Assembly (NCBI GenBank): GCA_947471745.1
Contig: CANJKZ010000464.1
Location: forward strand, 1 to 64,000
Origin: Closterium sp. Naga37s-1
Taxonomy: Eukaryota > Streptophyta > Zygnematophyceae > Desmidiales > Closteriaceae
Length of the DNA stretch: 64,000 bases
Direction: 5' to 3'
The notes under the pieces were generated by a model. It worked only from the letters and a program-made list of their open reading frames with translations, ran no database searches and had not been told where the DNA came from. A program made the translations under genes and the position numbers. This document shows positions 33,103 through 44,000 of this stretch, one piece after another (the first letter of the stretch is position 1; each line of letters opens with the position of its first letter).

Positions 33103-34063
33103 TGCGGAGAAAACTCTAGCAACGGGAGCTAGTCTACGGGCTAAGCACGGGGTGGGAGTGTTTGTAGCATTCGTTCCTCAGTCGTTTCCTTGTGTGCTCA
33201 CTACTTGCTAGTTCACGGGGAGAATTGGCAAGAGTTCCACTAGGAAAAGTTGACAACAATGGTTCAGAATAGCAAGGCAACAGCGAATACATCAGATGCT
33301 AGCATGCAAGCTGGTCGACTGCTAGCGCAGCACGGTCGACCGCGTTCCAGCACAACTTGGTCGACCGTGCTCCAGCAGGGCAATGTCGCGGTCTACCAAA
33401 GTTGCAGGTCGACGACGTGCCAACACTGCAAGAAGTCGTATGCACAGCGTTGCATCCACAGGACAGCAACGCACCCGCTTCGCAGGTGCTCGCAGATGAT
33501 TGGCGTGCCGAGTCTTGTCACCTGCACAGCGAACGCACCGGATCGTTCTCATGCTGACGATTGCATCTGATCAGCCACGTCGACCTCGGGATACCACACC
33601 GAGGTCGTCCTCGCCACGAACACCGGGGCGACCGTCGCGTGACTTCGCAGAAACTCGTCGCCCGGGTAACATGGTCGACCGGGCAACCACCACGTCGACC
33701 GGTTCCTCCTTGTGCTCGTCGATCACCCAGGTCGACGACCACCACTGGTCGACCACACCAAGCCGACCGTGCACCTGGTCAACTAGCTCCAGGTCGACCA
33801 GCCCAGTTATCAGCCGACCACCCAAGTCGGCTACCCAAAGTCAGCGTCCCCAAGTCGACGCCTCCGAGGTCAACATCGCCTGGTCGACCACCTACACTCG
33901 GCGCCCTCCGAAGTCGGCGCCCCTGCAATGACCCCCGTGCAAGTCGACCAGTCCCGTCGACCGGCTCGCCCACTGCTGCAGGTCGGCTGCAACTCCCGTA
34001 CACCTGACCACGAGGTCGACCTCGCCCAAGCGAGGACGGGGCCAAACACAACTCCCGTTGACA
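33103..34063 (-). repeat. 5' LTR of copia C1
   Basis: 961 bp, minus strand TGTCAACGGGAGTTGTG ... TTTTCTCCGCA. The same GTCGAC-rich character as the 3' copy. Confidence 0.9.
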
Positions 34064-34163
34064 GGACACACTAACTCATCGTAGGCAGATAACAATGAGA
34101 CTCGCATGTCCTCTCTATGCTACTGCTTCACTCTTGGCGTAGGAGCGGTATCGTGGCTACGCC
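34064..34163 (+). pseudogene. copia F RNase H, part 3
   Basis: After the C1 duplication it reads GHTNSS, a stop, ADNNETRMSS and CYCFTLGVGAVSW, the copia RNase H sequence between the TGH-D motif and SWRSTR. It breaks after SW, where the inverted-repeat unit begins. Confidence 0.7.
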
Positions 34164-34183
34164 TTCTGCGACGGAATGCCAAT

Positions 34184-35228
34184 GTGCCTACCGTCCTCGA
34201 GCCGTGGCTACTAGCGTGGGGTGGCGCCCAGGGCCTGTGTGGGCTTCGCCTACACTCGGACCGTGGTGGTGAGTTTCCGTCCACTCGCCTGGAGACGTTC
34301 TGTCAGGGTCGGGGGATCATCCAGTTTTACACGCTACCAGCCTCACCGCAGCAGAACGGGGTAGTCGAGCGGCGCATCCGCCTGGTCATGGAGGTTGCCC
34401 GGACCTCCATGTGCCATGCCGGTGCCCCTCAGTTCTTGTGGCCTCAGGCAGTCCGCTACGCCGCACACCACCTGAACCTGTGGCCCAGTGACGCACGGCC
34501 ACGGGTGACGCCGGTCTCCCTTTGGACAGCTTCTCCGGGCGTAGCAGCTGACTTCCGCGTCTTGGGGCTCTCTGGCTCACGTTCGCGCCACGGGCACGAA
34601 CAAGTTGTCTCCGCGCACTCGTGCCTGCGTCTTTCTTGGCTTCCCTTTGGACGCCTCCGGCTGGGTGTTCTACGACCCGGTCACCTACCAGTTCTTCGCT
34701 TCTCGGGACGTCACGTTCGACGAGTCTGCCTGTTACTACAGGAGTCGCCCCCACCGAGGTACTGAGGCCTTTCCCCCCCCGCTTTTCCTCACCCTTGAGC
34801 CCCCCCCAGTCGCCCCGGTAGCCCCCCCCCCCCTTCGCTTCCTGCCCCGTCAGGTGTGTCGCACGTCACTCCGCAGTCGTCCCACCCGCAGCGTCCAGTC
34901 CCTGTCGTGTCTGGGGGTGCGGGAGGTGCAGTTGCGAAGGGTGGGGGTATTGGGGCTGCAGGAGCTGGTGGTGTCGGCTCTGGGGGTGTTGGGGTTGTGG
35001 GCGTGGAGGTCACTCCTGTGGAGGACACGGCAGCCTCGAGTGGCGGCCTCGCCCCGCCTCACCCCCTGGCTTCCCGTCCGTCCCGCAGTTACCTCCTCGT
35101 TCTTCTCTGCGGCCGGTTGCTGCGGAGCCTGGGGGTGTTCCTGCGGGAGGTACTGGAGGCCCCTGGGGTGTCGGTGGTGGAAGTGCTGGTTCTGGGGGTG
35201 CTGGAGCTGGAGGCACTGGCACTTTGAC
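34184..35228 (+). pseudogene. Integrase fragment, left arm
   Basis: Contains LRLHSDRGGEFPSTRLETF (second catalytic D), SPQQNGVVERRIRLVMEVA (catalytic E), then VRYAAHHLNLWPSDARPRV and the VTFDESACYYRSR end. The first catalytic D and the zinc region are missing. Frameshift near 34565. Confidence 0.8.
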
Positions 35229-36167
35229 ACCTACACCGCGCACTGTACGTTTCCTGACCCGTGAGCACCGTCTCCTCTGGTTGGAGAGGGAGGAGCGTGA
35301 GCGGTTTGAGAGGGCACAGCAGCAGCAGCAGCAGCAGCAGTAGCAGCAGGAGCAGTCTCAGTCGCAGCAGCAGGAGAGGGCAGAGGAGGAGTCACAGCAG
35401 CAGCAGGAGAGAGCAGAGGAGTTGTCACGACTGCAGCAGCAGGTGCAGTTGCAGCCGCAGCATGACAGAGTAGAGGAGGAGTCACGAGTGTAGCAGCGGG
35501 TGCAGTTGCAGTCTTAGTAGGAGAGAGTAGAGGAGGAGTCACAGCCGCACCAGGAGACGGTAGAGCAGGAGTCCCGTTCGCAGCAGCAGGTCCAATTGCA
35601 GACACAGCAGGAGACAGTAGAGGAGGAGTCACGGCCGCAGCAGGAGAGGGTCGTACAGGAGTCCCGATCGCAGTAGCGGGTGCAGCTGCAGCTGCAGCAG
35701 GAGAGGGTTGTGCAGGAGTCCCGTTCGCAGCAGCGGGTGCAGCTGCAGCCGCAGCAGGAGAGGGTCGTGCAGGAGTCCCGGTCGCAGCAGCGGGTGCAGG
35801 TGCAGCCACAGCAGGAGAGGGTCGTGTAGGAGTCCCGGTCGCAGCAGCGGGTGCAGCTGCAGCTGCAGCAGGAGAGGGCAGGGGAGGAGCCACAGGAGCA
35901 GCAGCAGGGACAGGTACTGTCGCAGCAGACGCCAGAGGAGGCGGAGCAGCAGCGACTGCGACTGCGCGATCTGCCCGACCCAGCACCTGCACGCTTGGTT
36001 CGTGGTCCCCTACCGTCCCCTCCTGTCCCCCCCGTCCAGTCCCTTTCCTCGTCCCAGTGGACTTGTCGTTCTCCCCGCAGTCGTGCTGTGTCTCCAGAGC
36101 CCCGTCGGTCTCGTTACCGTGCAGACCGACCGTTTCACCTTGTTCTCCGCTCTCGTGTTCCACCTCC
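35206..36167 (+). repeat. Q/E/R-rich linker with 57-bp repeats (hairpin spacer)
   Basis: From about 35300 to 35890, units of about 57 bp encode ERVVQESRSQQRVQLQPQQ-like 19-residue repeats, with stop codons in some units. A related Q-rich stretch occurs in copia E at 19650-20010. It ends in the DPAPARLVRGPLPSPPVPPV segment that in copia E follows the same region. Confidence 0.8.
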
Positions 36168-37119
36168 TCCAGCACCCCCAGAACCAGCACTTCCACCACC
36201 GACACCCCCGGGGCCTCCAGTACCTCCTGCAGGAACACCCCCAGGCTCCGCAGCAACCGGCCGCAGAGAAGAACGAGGAGGTAACTGCGGGACGGACGGG
36301 AAGCCAGGGGGTGAGGCGGGGCGAGGCCGCCGACTCGAGGCTGCCGTGTCCTCCACAGGAGTGACCTCCGCTGCCGTGTCCTCCACAGGAGCGACCTCCA
36401 CGCCCACAACCCATGCACCCCCAGAGCCGACACCACCAGCTCCTGCAGTCCCAGTACCCCCACCCTCCGCAACTGCACCTCCCGCACCCCCAGACACGAC
36501 AGGGACTGGACGCTGCGGGTGGGACGACTGCGGAGTGACGAGTACCTCGGTGGCGGCGACTCCTGTAGTAACAGACAGACTCGTCGAACGTGACGTCCTG
36601 AGAAGCGAAGAACAGGTAGGTGACCGGGTCGTAGAACACCCAGCCGGGGGCGTCCAAAGGGAAGCCAAGAAAGACGCAGGCATGAGTGCGTGGAGACAAC
36701 TTGTTCACGCCAGGGGCGCGAACGTGAGCCAGAGAACCCCAGACACGGAAGTCAGCTGCTACGCCCGGAGAAGCTGTCCAAAGGGAGACCAGCGTCACCC
36801 GTGGCCGCGCGTCACTGGGCCACAGGTTCAGCTGGTGCGCGGCGTAGCGGACTGCCTGAGGCCACAAGAACTGACGGGCACCGGCATGGCACATGGAGGT
36901 CCGGGCAACCTCCATGACCAGGCAGATGCGCCGCTCGACTACCCCGTTCTGCTGCGGCGAGGCTGGTAGCGTGTAAGACTTGATGATCCCCCGACCCTGA
37001 CAGAACTTCTCTAGGCGAGTGGACGAAAACTCACCACCACGGTCCGAGTGTAGGCGAAGCCCACACAGGCCCCGGGCGCCACCCCACGCTAGTAGCCACG
37101 GCTCGAGGACGGTAGGCAC
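36168..37119 (-). pseudogene. Integrase fragment, right arm
   Basis: Minus-strand copy: VPTVLEPWLLAWGGARGLCG, LRLHSDRGGEFSSTRLEKF, SPQQNGVVERRICLVMEVAR, WGSLAHVRAPGVNKLSPRTH and VTFDESVCYYRSR. The frame is open over the whole arm, unlike the left arm. Confidence 0.82.
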
Positions 37120-37490
37120 TTGCTCGTCATCGGTGGCACAGTCCAGCTATAAGTTGTATATTTACAATGACGCTATGGCTGCTTAGAAGCTACGCTGGCT
37201 GACGTTCTTAATAATTAACTTAAGAGAGATGCCTAGCTCTTCCCCGGCTGTGTTCACTTATAACAGGGCCATGATCCTCATGTGTCAGAAGCATAGACTA
37301 GAGGCAGAGCGAAGCACATACAGCTATGGTACTTTTTTCTACGTGAGCTGTAGCAGCGCGGCCAGGCATGCGTAGTACACTTTGCCTCTGGGGCTAACAT
37401 AGTTGACATCTTCATTAAGGCGCACCCACCTCATGATCATCGGTGACTTCGCACGCAGTTTGGCCTCGTCCTAGTAGGAACTCACTTGTT
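37117..37490 (+). pseudogene. copia F RNase H, C-terminal part
   Basis: TCSSSVAQSSYKLYIYNDAM corresponds to RSSSVxSSSCEAEIYAGAM of the other copies. LRWLTFL and the EAERSTYSYGTFFYVSC segment follow, and it ends in ...FARSLASS before a stop. Many substitutions and stops indicate age. Past 37490 I see no LTR. Confidence 0.7.
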
Positions 37491-38070
37491 AGGATCTTGA
37501 TCACTCTACATTGTACTTGATCTGATTATGTCTGGTTATACTTATTGATTGGCCTTATGTCCAGGTACATTTTGCCTAGGCCCTCGAATTCATCCCAAGT
37601 GTGGTGGATGGTGTTTTGCCCTGACTAATATAATTTATAGAAGTCAGACTGGACAGGTCGATACTGGTAAGAAACCCAAAATCGGGGCTGGCAATGACGA
37701 GGTTAACCACCAAACCACCATCCTCACAGCCAGCCGCGAGTATCGCTTCTCCTTCCACGTTTCCTCGCCAGAATTGCCAGCGCTTTATCCGCCAACTCGC
37801 ACACTCTCCAGCGCAATGCGCCGTCCTTTCAGCGTATCTGCCGCTTCGTGCCCCTCCCTCCCCCACACCTTCCTTCTCCGCCCGTCCAGCTGAATCGTTA
37901 TCTGGGTCGCATCGTCTCTCACATCAACCTTCTCGTGCTCTCCATCATTGCGGCACCCGCCTCTGCCCGCGCCCGTCGTCGTACCGCGCGAAACTTTGTG
38001 AATGCGGCGGCAACCAACGTAGTCCGCTTCCGCTCCGCCTGTCCACTCCGCGTGGCGTGCGCCCCGCGCC
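37491..38070. other. Spacer and probable 5' region of the GT61-like gene
   Basis: Boundary between transposon debris and the glycosyltransferase gene. From about 37900 composition becomes GC-rich. No TATA box is convincing. Confidence 0.4.
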
Positions 38071-41000
38071 ATGCAGCGGCCGATCGCGGGCCGTCTGAAG
38101 CACGCGGGGTCGACGCCGCTCGTGGTCGTAGCGGACGACGTGCCGCCCATCAGAATCGCGGAGCGCCGTGCGATCGACCACCTGAGCGATCTCGACCATC
38201 CACGTGGCTCCCCGCTCGCCAGTGGCAAGCACGCGAGCCCACAAGCCGCCGCCTTCCGCGCGTCCTCCGCCGGCGGCGGCGTCGCCTCTCCGGTCGCCGC
38301 CTTCTCCCCCGCGGCGCTCTCCCGCGAGTTCGCTCTCGCCGCCGGCAGCCACTTCCACGGCAGCCCCGCGCACGCGCACGCGGGGCACGGCGCACACGCG
38401 GGCCACGGGGTGGGGGGAAGCGGAGCGGCGGGCGCGGAGAGGGCGGGCGGGGGCGCGGTGGTGTCGAACGTGGCGGTGGTGGCGGGGCTGCTGCTGCTGC
38501 TGAACCTGTCCACCATCTACCTCTTCTTCCAGTCCGGGGTCTCCTCACGCTCCCTCTCCGCCGCCTCCGCCGACATCCGCCTGCGCAGCGCCCCGCAGGA
38601 GCGCGCCATGGCGCACCACGCCGCGCTCTCCAGCGACCCCCCCGCCCGCGCACGGTACGCCGCTGCCATGCGCTGGCAGGCCGTACGCACTGCTTGGGGT
38701 GCCACCTCTGCTGCCTGACACCGCATTGCATTGCATTGCGTTGCATGCTACCACGCGATGACCAGTCCCATGATGCCTCTCCCATGATGCCTCTCCCATG
38801 ATGCCTCTCCCATGATGCCTCTCCCATGATGCCTCTCCCATGATGCCTCTCCCATGATGCCTCTCCCATGATGCCTCTCCCATGATGCCTCTCCCATGAT
38901 GCCTCTCCCATGATGCCTCTCCCATGATGCCTCTCCCATGATGCCTCTCCCATGATGCCTCTCCCATGATGCCTCTCCCATGATGCCTCTCCCATGATGC
39001 CTCTCCCATGATGCCTCTCCCATGATGCCTCTCCCATGATGCCTCTCCCATGATGCCTCTCCCATGATGCCTCTCCCATGATGGCCTCTCCCATGATGCC
39101 TCTCCCATGATGCCTCTCCCATGATGCCTCTCCCATGATGCCTCTCCCATGATGCCTCTCCCATGATGCCTCTCCCATGATGCCTCTCCCATGATGCCTC
39201 TCCCATGATGCCTCTCCCATGATGCCTCTCCCATGATGCCTCTCCCATGATGCCTCTCCCATGATGCCTCTCCCATGATGCCTCTCCCATGATGCCTCTC
39301 CCATGATGCCTCTCCCATGATGCCTCTCCCACCCATTTCCCTCCCCACCACCTCCCCTCCCCTCCCCATTCTCAAACCCACCCTTCCTCCTCTCCCCCCT
39401 CCCAGCACGCATGCAGGTGGGGGGGCAAGCAGCAATCCGGTGCAGGCGGAGGGGGGGGCGGGCATGGGGCGGGGCGTGGGGGCGCACCTGAGCTGGGCAG
39501 TGAGGGCGAGGGAGACGGTGAACGGGCGGCTGTTCCACATCGCACCGGGGCTGGCCGCCAGCAAGGTGCCCTGGAACGCCACCGACAACTCCTTCCTGCT
39601 CTCCCTCGTACACTCCCCGCCTCCCCTCCCTCCCGCTCTACGCCCTTTTTCTGTCTCCTATGGCCGCCCTCGCCCTACTCCATGTGCCTCTCTCTCTCTA
39701 GATGCCTGCCCAGGGTGCTGATGCCGCCACATGCCATGCTCCCATCCACATGCCATGCTCCCATCCACATGCCATGCTCCCATCCACATGCCATGCTCCC
39801 ACATGTCTAGTTCCCATCTCCACATGCCATGCCCTCACATTCTTGGCCTCGCGCGTCCCTGCACCCCTGTGCCTCTGCCTGCGCCTCTTCGCCCCTGCCT
39901 GTGCCCTTTCGCGTCTTGCCTCCCTCCCTCCGTCCCTTGGCATGTGCCCCTGGCGTGCGTGGAAGGGCAGAGGGGCAAGTGGGACGTGAGGTCGTTCTCT
40001 CTCATGCCGGGGGTGTTCCTGCTGCAGCAGCCCCACGACTTCGCCTGTGTGCTGCTCATCCAGGACGCCTGCTACGTGCACATGACAGGTGGGTGGGTGC
40101 CACGTGGCACATGACAGGTGGGTGGGTGCCACGTGGCACATGGCAGGTGAGTGATACGTGCACATGACAGGTGCGTCGTCACTCGTGCACATCACAGGTC
40201 CATGCTGCAGCATGCACGGTGGCTCTCGGCCAAGAAAGCACCTCCACTTGCACTTATGAGTTATCGCCTCTACATCATACCCACCTCCTGTCTCCCCACC
40301 CCCTCCTCCCCACCCCCTCCTCCCCACCGCTCCCGCAGGTTCGTCTCGCCTGCGCGTGGCAGCAGCAGGCAAGGCATGCGGTGGGCGCACGAGGGCGGGC
40401 GTGCTTTGACCTGCACTCCATCAGCAACACCCGCACTGCACTCCCGCTCCCCCCCGATCCCCCACCCCACCTCCTCCTCCCAGGCCCATCGCGCCTGCAC
40501 ACAGCATCAGCGGGCATGTGGTATGCAGACGAGGGTGTGCGCGACTTCACTCCACCACCTCCAACCACCTCTGCTCTCCCATCCGTCCGCTCCCCCCCGC
40601 CCCCCCCGCCGCTCCCCCCTCCCCTTGCCCTCTCCCCTCCCCCAGGTCCATCGCGGCTGCACCAGCCAATGGCGGGCATGTGGTATTCGGACGAGGGCGT
40701 GCGCGACTTCAAGCGCATCAGCACCTCCAATGACCTCTGCTCGCTCTTCCCCGACGCCCTCGCCGACCAACAAGACCACGCCTGGCGCTCCCTCTCGCCC
40801 CGAGAGGCACGCGCTGCCCTGGAACGAGAGGGCACTGTTGGGAGGGATGTGGTGCGGTTGAGAGGGGTGAAGGAGGAGGGAGGAGCTGGGGGAGTGGATG
40901 GGCGGAAAGGGGGTGCGGGAGGTGGGAGGAAGGGGAGTGGGGTGGGGAAGGAGAGGTATGGTGGGAGGGTGGAGCGAAGGGAGGAGGAGGAGGAGGGGGA

Positions 41001-44000
41001 TTGGAGGGACAGCGGTCGGGTTGGGTACTCAGCTGAGGAGGGGGAGGAGGGGGAGGAGAGAGGGGCTCACATGGACAAGAGGCGACGCCTCCTATCCGCA
41101 TCGGAGCAAAAGCCCGCCAAAACCCACAACCCTGTGCCTTCCCACCCTAAAACAGCCACCCCTTCAGCCACCCAGTCACCACCCACCCCACCCCAGCAGC
41201 AGCAGCAGCAGCAGTCAGCAGCACCCGTGGTCCTGTCAGGATTCGAGAACCAAGCACCGGGGTTCACGGACGAGTTTGACGAGGAGCTGCACGACATGAC
41301 GGACATCAAGCGCCGCGAGAACCGCGTGTACGGCCGCTTCGAGAGCGCGCATGCGGTGGCGCGGTACCTGAACCTCAGTGACGCGGCTAGCAGGGCGCGG
41401 ATGGCCACGGGGCCGAAAGGGGGGCGCGTGGAGAAGGTGGGGTATGTGCCGCGGCATAACACGTACATGGGGGATTTCGGCGAGGCCGTTGTGCCTCTCA
41501 TGCAGGCCGCTGGTGAGTGCAGGCCGCTGGTGAGTGCTTCGCCACCTCGTTGTCTCCCTCTCTCATGTCAATTGCTTCTTTGTCTCGGCTACGGTGGCAC
41601 CTCTCACGTCCTGCCGGGACAGTGCCTGGGGTGACAGGCTTGCCACGGCATTGCAGAAGCAGTGACGTGGATTCTCTCCCTCAACACTGCACACCTCCCC
41701 CGCCCCTGCAACCCCCCTTCCCCCTTCCTTTCCCCGCCCCTACAACCCCCCTTCCCCCTTCCTTTCCCCGCCCCTGCAACCCCCCTTCCCCTTTCCTTCC
41801 CCCGCCCCTGCAACCCCCCTTCCCCTTTCCTTCCCCCGCCCCTGCAATCCCCCTTCCCCTTTCCTTCCCCCGCCCCTGCAACCCCCCTTCCCCCTTCCTT
41901 TCCCCGCCCCTGCAACCCCCCTTCCCCCTTCCTTTCCCCGCCCCTGCAACCCCCCTTCCCCTTTCCTTCCCCCGCCCCTGCAACCCCCCTTCCCCTTTCC
42001 TTCCCCCCTCCCCTGCAACCCCCCTTCCCCTTTCCTTCCCCCGCCCCTGCAACCGTCCTCGCCCCTTTCCTCCACCAACCGTCCTCACTCCCCCATGCAC
42101 CCCTCCTTCCCCCCCAGTGCACCTGGTGCGCGCGCCCCCGTCGGACCCATCAAAGGACACGAGGGGGGAGGGGCGCGTGGTGTTCTTCCCGGGGGAGCAC
42201 GAGGTGCGCAGCGCGTGGACGGCTGACATGGCGCACATCCTCTTCGGCCCCAAGGCGCAGCTGCTGCTCGGCCACTCGCCCGGGCTCAAGGTGAGAGGCT
42301 GCAGGTGAGGGGCAGGAGGTGAGGGGCAGGAGGTGAGGGGCAGGAGGTGAGGGGCAGGAGGTGAGGGGCAGGAGGTGAGGGGCAGGAGGTGAGGGGCAGG
42401 AGGTTGGGGCAGGAGGTGAGGGCAGGAAGGTGAGGGGCAGGAGGTGAGGGTCAGGAGGTGAGGCAGGAGGTTGAGGGGCAGGAGGTGAGGGGCAGGAGGT
42501 GAGGGGCAGGAGGTTGAGGGGCAAGGAGGTGAGGGGCAGTGAGGTGAGGGGCAGGAGGTGAGGGGCAGGGAGGTGAAGGGGGCAGGAGGTGGAGGGGCAG
42601 GAGTGTGAAGGGGCAGGAGGGGTGAGGGGCAGGAAGGTGAGGGGCAGGAGGTGAGGGGCAGGCAGGTGAGGGGCAGGGGAGGTGAGGGGCAGGAGGTGAG
42701 GGGGCAGGAGGTGAGGGGCAGGAGGTGAGGGCAGGAGGTGAGGGGCAGGAGGTGAGGGGCAGGAGGTGAGGGGCAGGAGGTGAGGGGCAGGATGTGAGGG
42801 GCAAGGAGGTGAGGGGCAGGAGGTGAGGGGCAGAGGTGAGGGGCAGGAGGTGAGGGTCAGGAGTGGGGGAGGGGCAGGAGGTGAGGGGCAGGAGGTGAGG
42901 GGCAGGAGGTGAGGGCAGGAGGTGAGGGGCAGGAGGTGAGGGGCAGGAGGGTGAGGGGCAGGAGGTGAGGGGCAGGAGGTGAGGGGGCAGGAGGGGGTGG
43001 TTTAGGGGGGGGCAGGAAGGTGAGGGGCAGGAGGTGAGGGGCAGGAGGTGAGGGGCAGGAGGTGAGGGGCAGGAGGTGAGGGGCAGGAGGTGAGGGGCAG
43101 GAGGTGAGGGGCAGGAGGTGAGGGGCAGGAGGTGAGGGGCAGGAGGTGAGGGGCAGGAGGTGAGGGGCAGGAGGTGAGGGGCAGGAGGTGAGGGGCAGGA
43201 GGTGAGGGGCAGGAGGTGAGGGGCAGGAGGTGAGGGGCAGGAGGTGAGGGGCAGGAGGTGAGGGGCAGGAGGTGAGGGGCAGGAGGTGAGGGGCAGGAGG
43301 TGAGGGGCAGGAGGTGAGGGGCAGGAGGTGAGGGGCAGGAGGTGAGGGGCAGGAGGTGAGGGGCAGGAGTGAGGGGCAGGAGGTGAGGGGCAGGAGGTGA
43401 GGGGCAGGAGGTGAGGGGCAGGAGGTGAGGGGCAGGAGGTGAGGGGCAGGAGGTGAGGGGCAGGAGGTGAGGGGCAGGAGGTGAGGGGCAGGAGGTGAGG
43501 GGCAGGAGGTGAGGGGCAGGAGGTGAGGGGCAGGAGGTGAGGGGCAGGAGGTGAGGGGCAGGAGGTGAGGGGCAGGAGGTGAGGGGCAGGAGGTGAGGGG
43601 CAGGAGGTGAGGGGCAGGAGGTGAGGGGCAGGAGGTGAGGGGCAGGAGGTGAGGGGCAGGAGGTGAGGGGCAGGAGGTGAGGGGCAGGAGGTGAGGGGCA
43701 GGAGGTGAGGGGCAGGAGGTGAGGGGCAGGAGGTGAGGGGCAGGAGGTGAGGGGCAGGAGGTGAGGGGCAGGAGGTGAGGGGCAGGAGGTGAGGGGCAGG
43801 AGGTGAGGGGCAGGAGGTGAGGGGCAGGAGGTGAGGGGCAGGAGGTGAGGGGCAGGAGGTGAGGGGCAGGAGGTGAGGGGCAGGAGGTGAGGGGCAGGAG
43901 GTGAGGGGCAGGAGGTGAGGGGCAGGAGGTGAGGGGCAGGAGGTGAGGGGCAGGAGGTGAGGGGCAGGAGGTGAGGGGCAGGAGGTGAGGGGCAGGAGGT

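Larger units (their letters stand above)
29023..34063 (-). mobile_element. Copia C1 with GTCGAC-rich LTRs (5041 bp)
   Basis: LTRs of 947 bp (29023-29969) and 961 bp (33103-34063) start TGTCAA and end TCYGCA on the minus strand. The perfect 5-bp duplication GGACA is at 29018-29022 and 34064-34068. The primer site next to the 5' LTR is complementary to the 3' end of tRNA-Phe with one mismatch. Internal order is gag, integrase C terminus, RT N terminus fused to the RNase H C terminus. Protease, the integrase core, the RT core and most of RNase H are deleted, so it must have moved with proteins from another copy. Confidence 0.92.
34184..37119. repeat. Long inverted repeat of copia integrase sequence
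   Basis: Left arm 34184-35205 (plus) and right arm 36168-37119 (minus) carry the same copia integrase C-terminal half, starting at VPTVLEPWLLAWGGA. They are separated by 962 bp of the downstream Q-rich linker. The right arm lacks about 100 bp in the proline-rich part and has a short in-frame duplication. Transcription through it would give a hairpin of nearly 1 kb. It lies within the RNase H region of copia F. Confidence 0.88.
14961..37490 (+). mobile_element. Copia F, host of the nested stack (interrupted)
   Basis: The 5' LTR is at 14961-15089. Linker and RT N-terminal sequence (15850-16929) are split by copia E. RT continues at 22456-23363, is split by the chromovirus, and RNase H continues at 28838-29022, is split by C1, resumes at 34064-34163, is split by the inverted-repeat unit, and ends at 37117-37490. 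Removing the inserts at their target duplications restores a collinear copia polyprotein order. The gag to integrase core is missing and stops are frequent. I do not see a 3' LTR. Confidence 0.8.

Noticed and set aside
37117-37560. 3' LTR of copia F
   Set aside because: No TG...CA segment similar to 14961-15089 is found after the RNase H end, so the LTR is treated as missing.
38545-39613. Minus-strand frames with GEASWERHHGR repeats
   Set aside because: Antisense of the 14-bp repeat in intron 1 and of exon 1 of the plus-strand gene.
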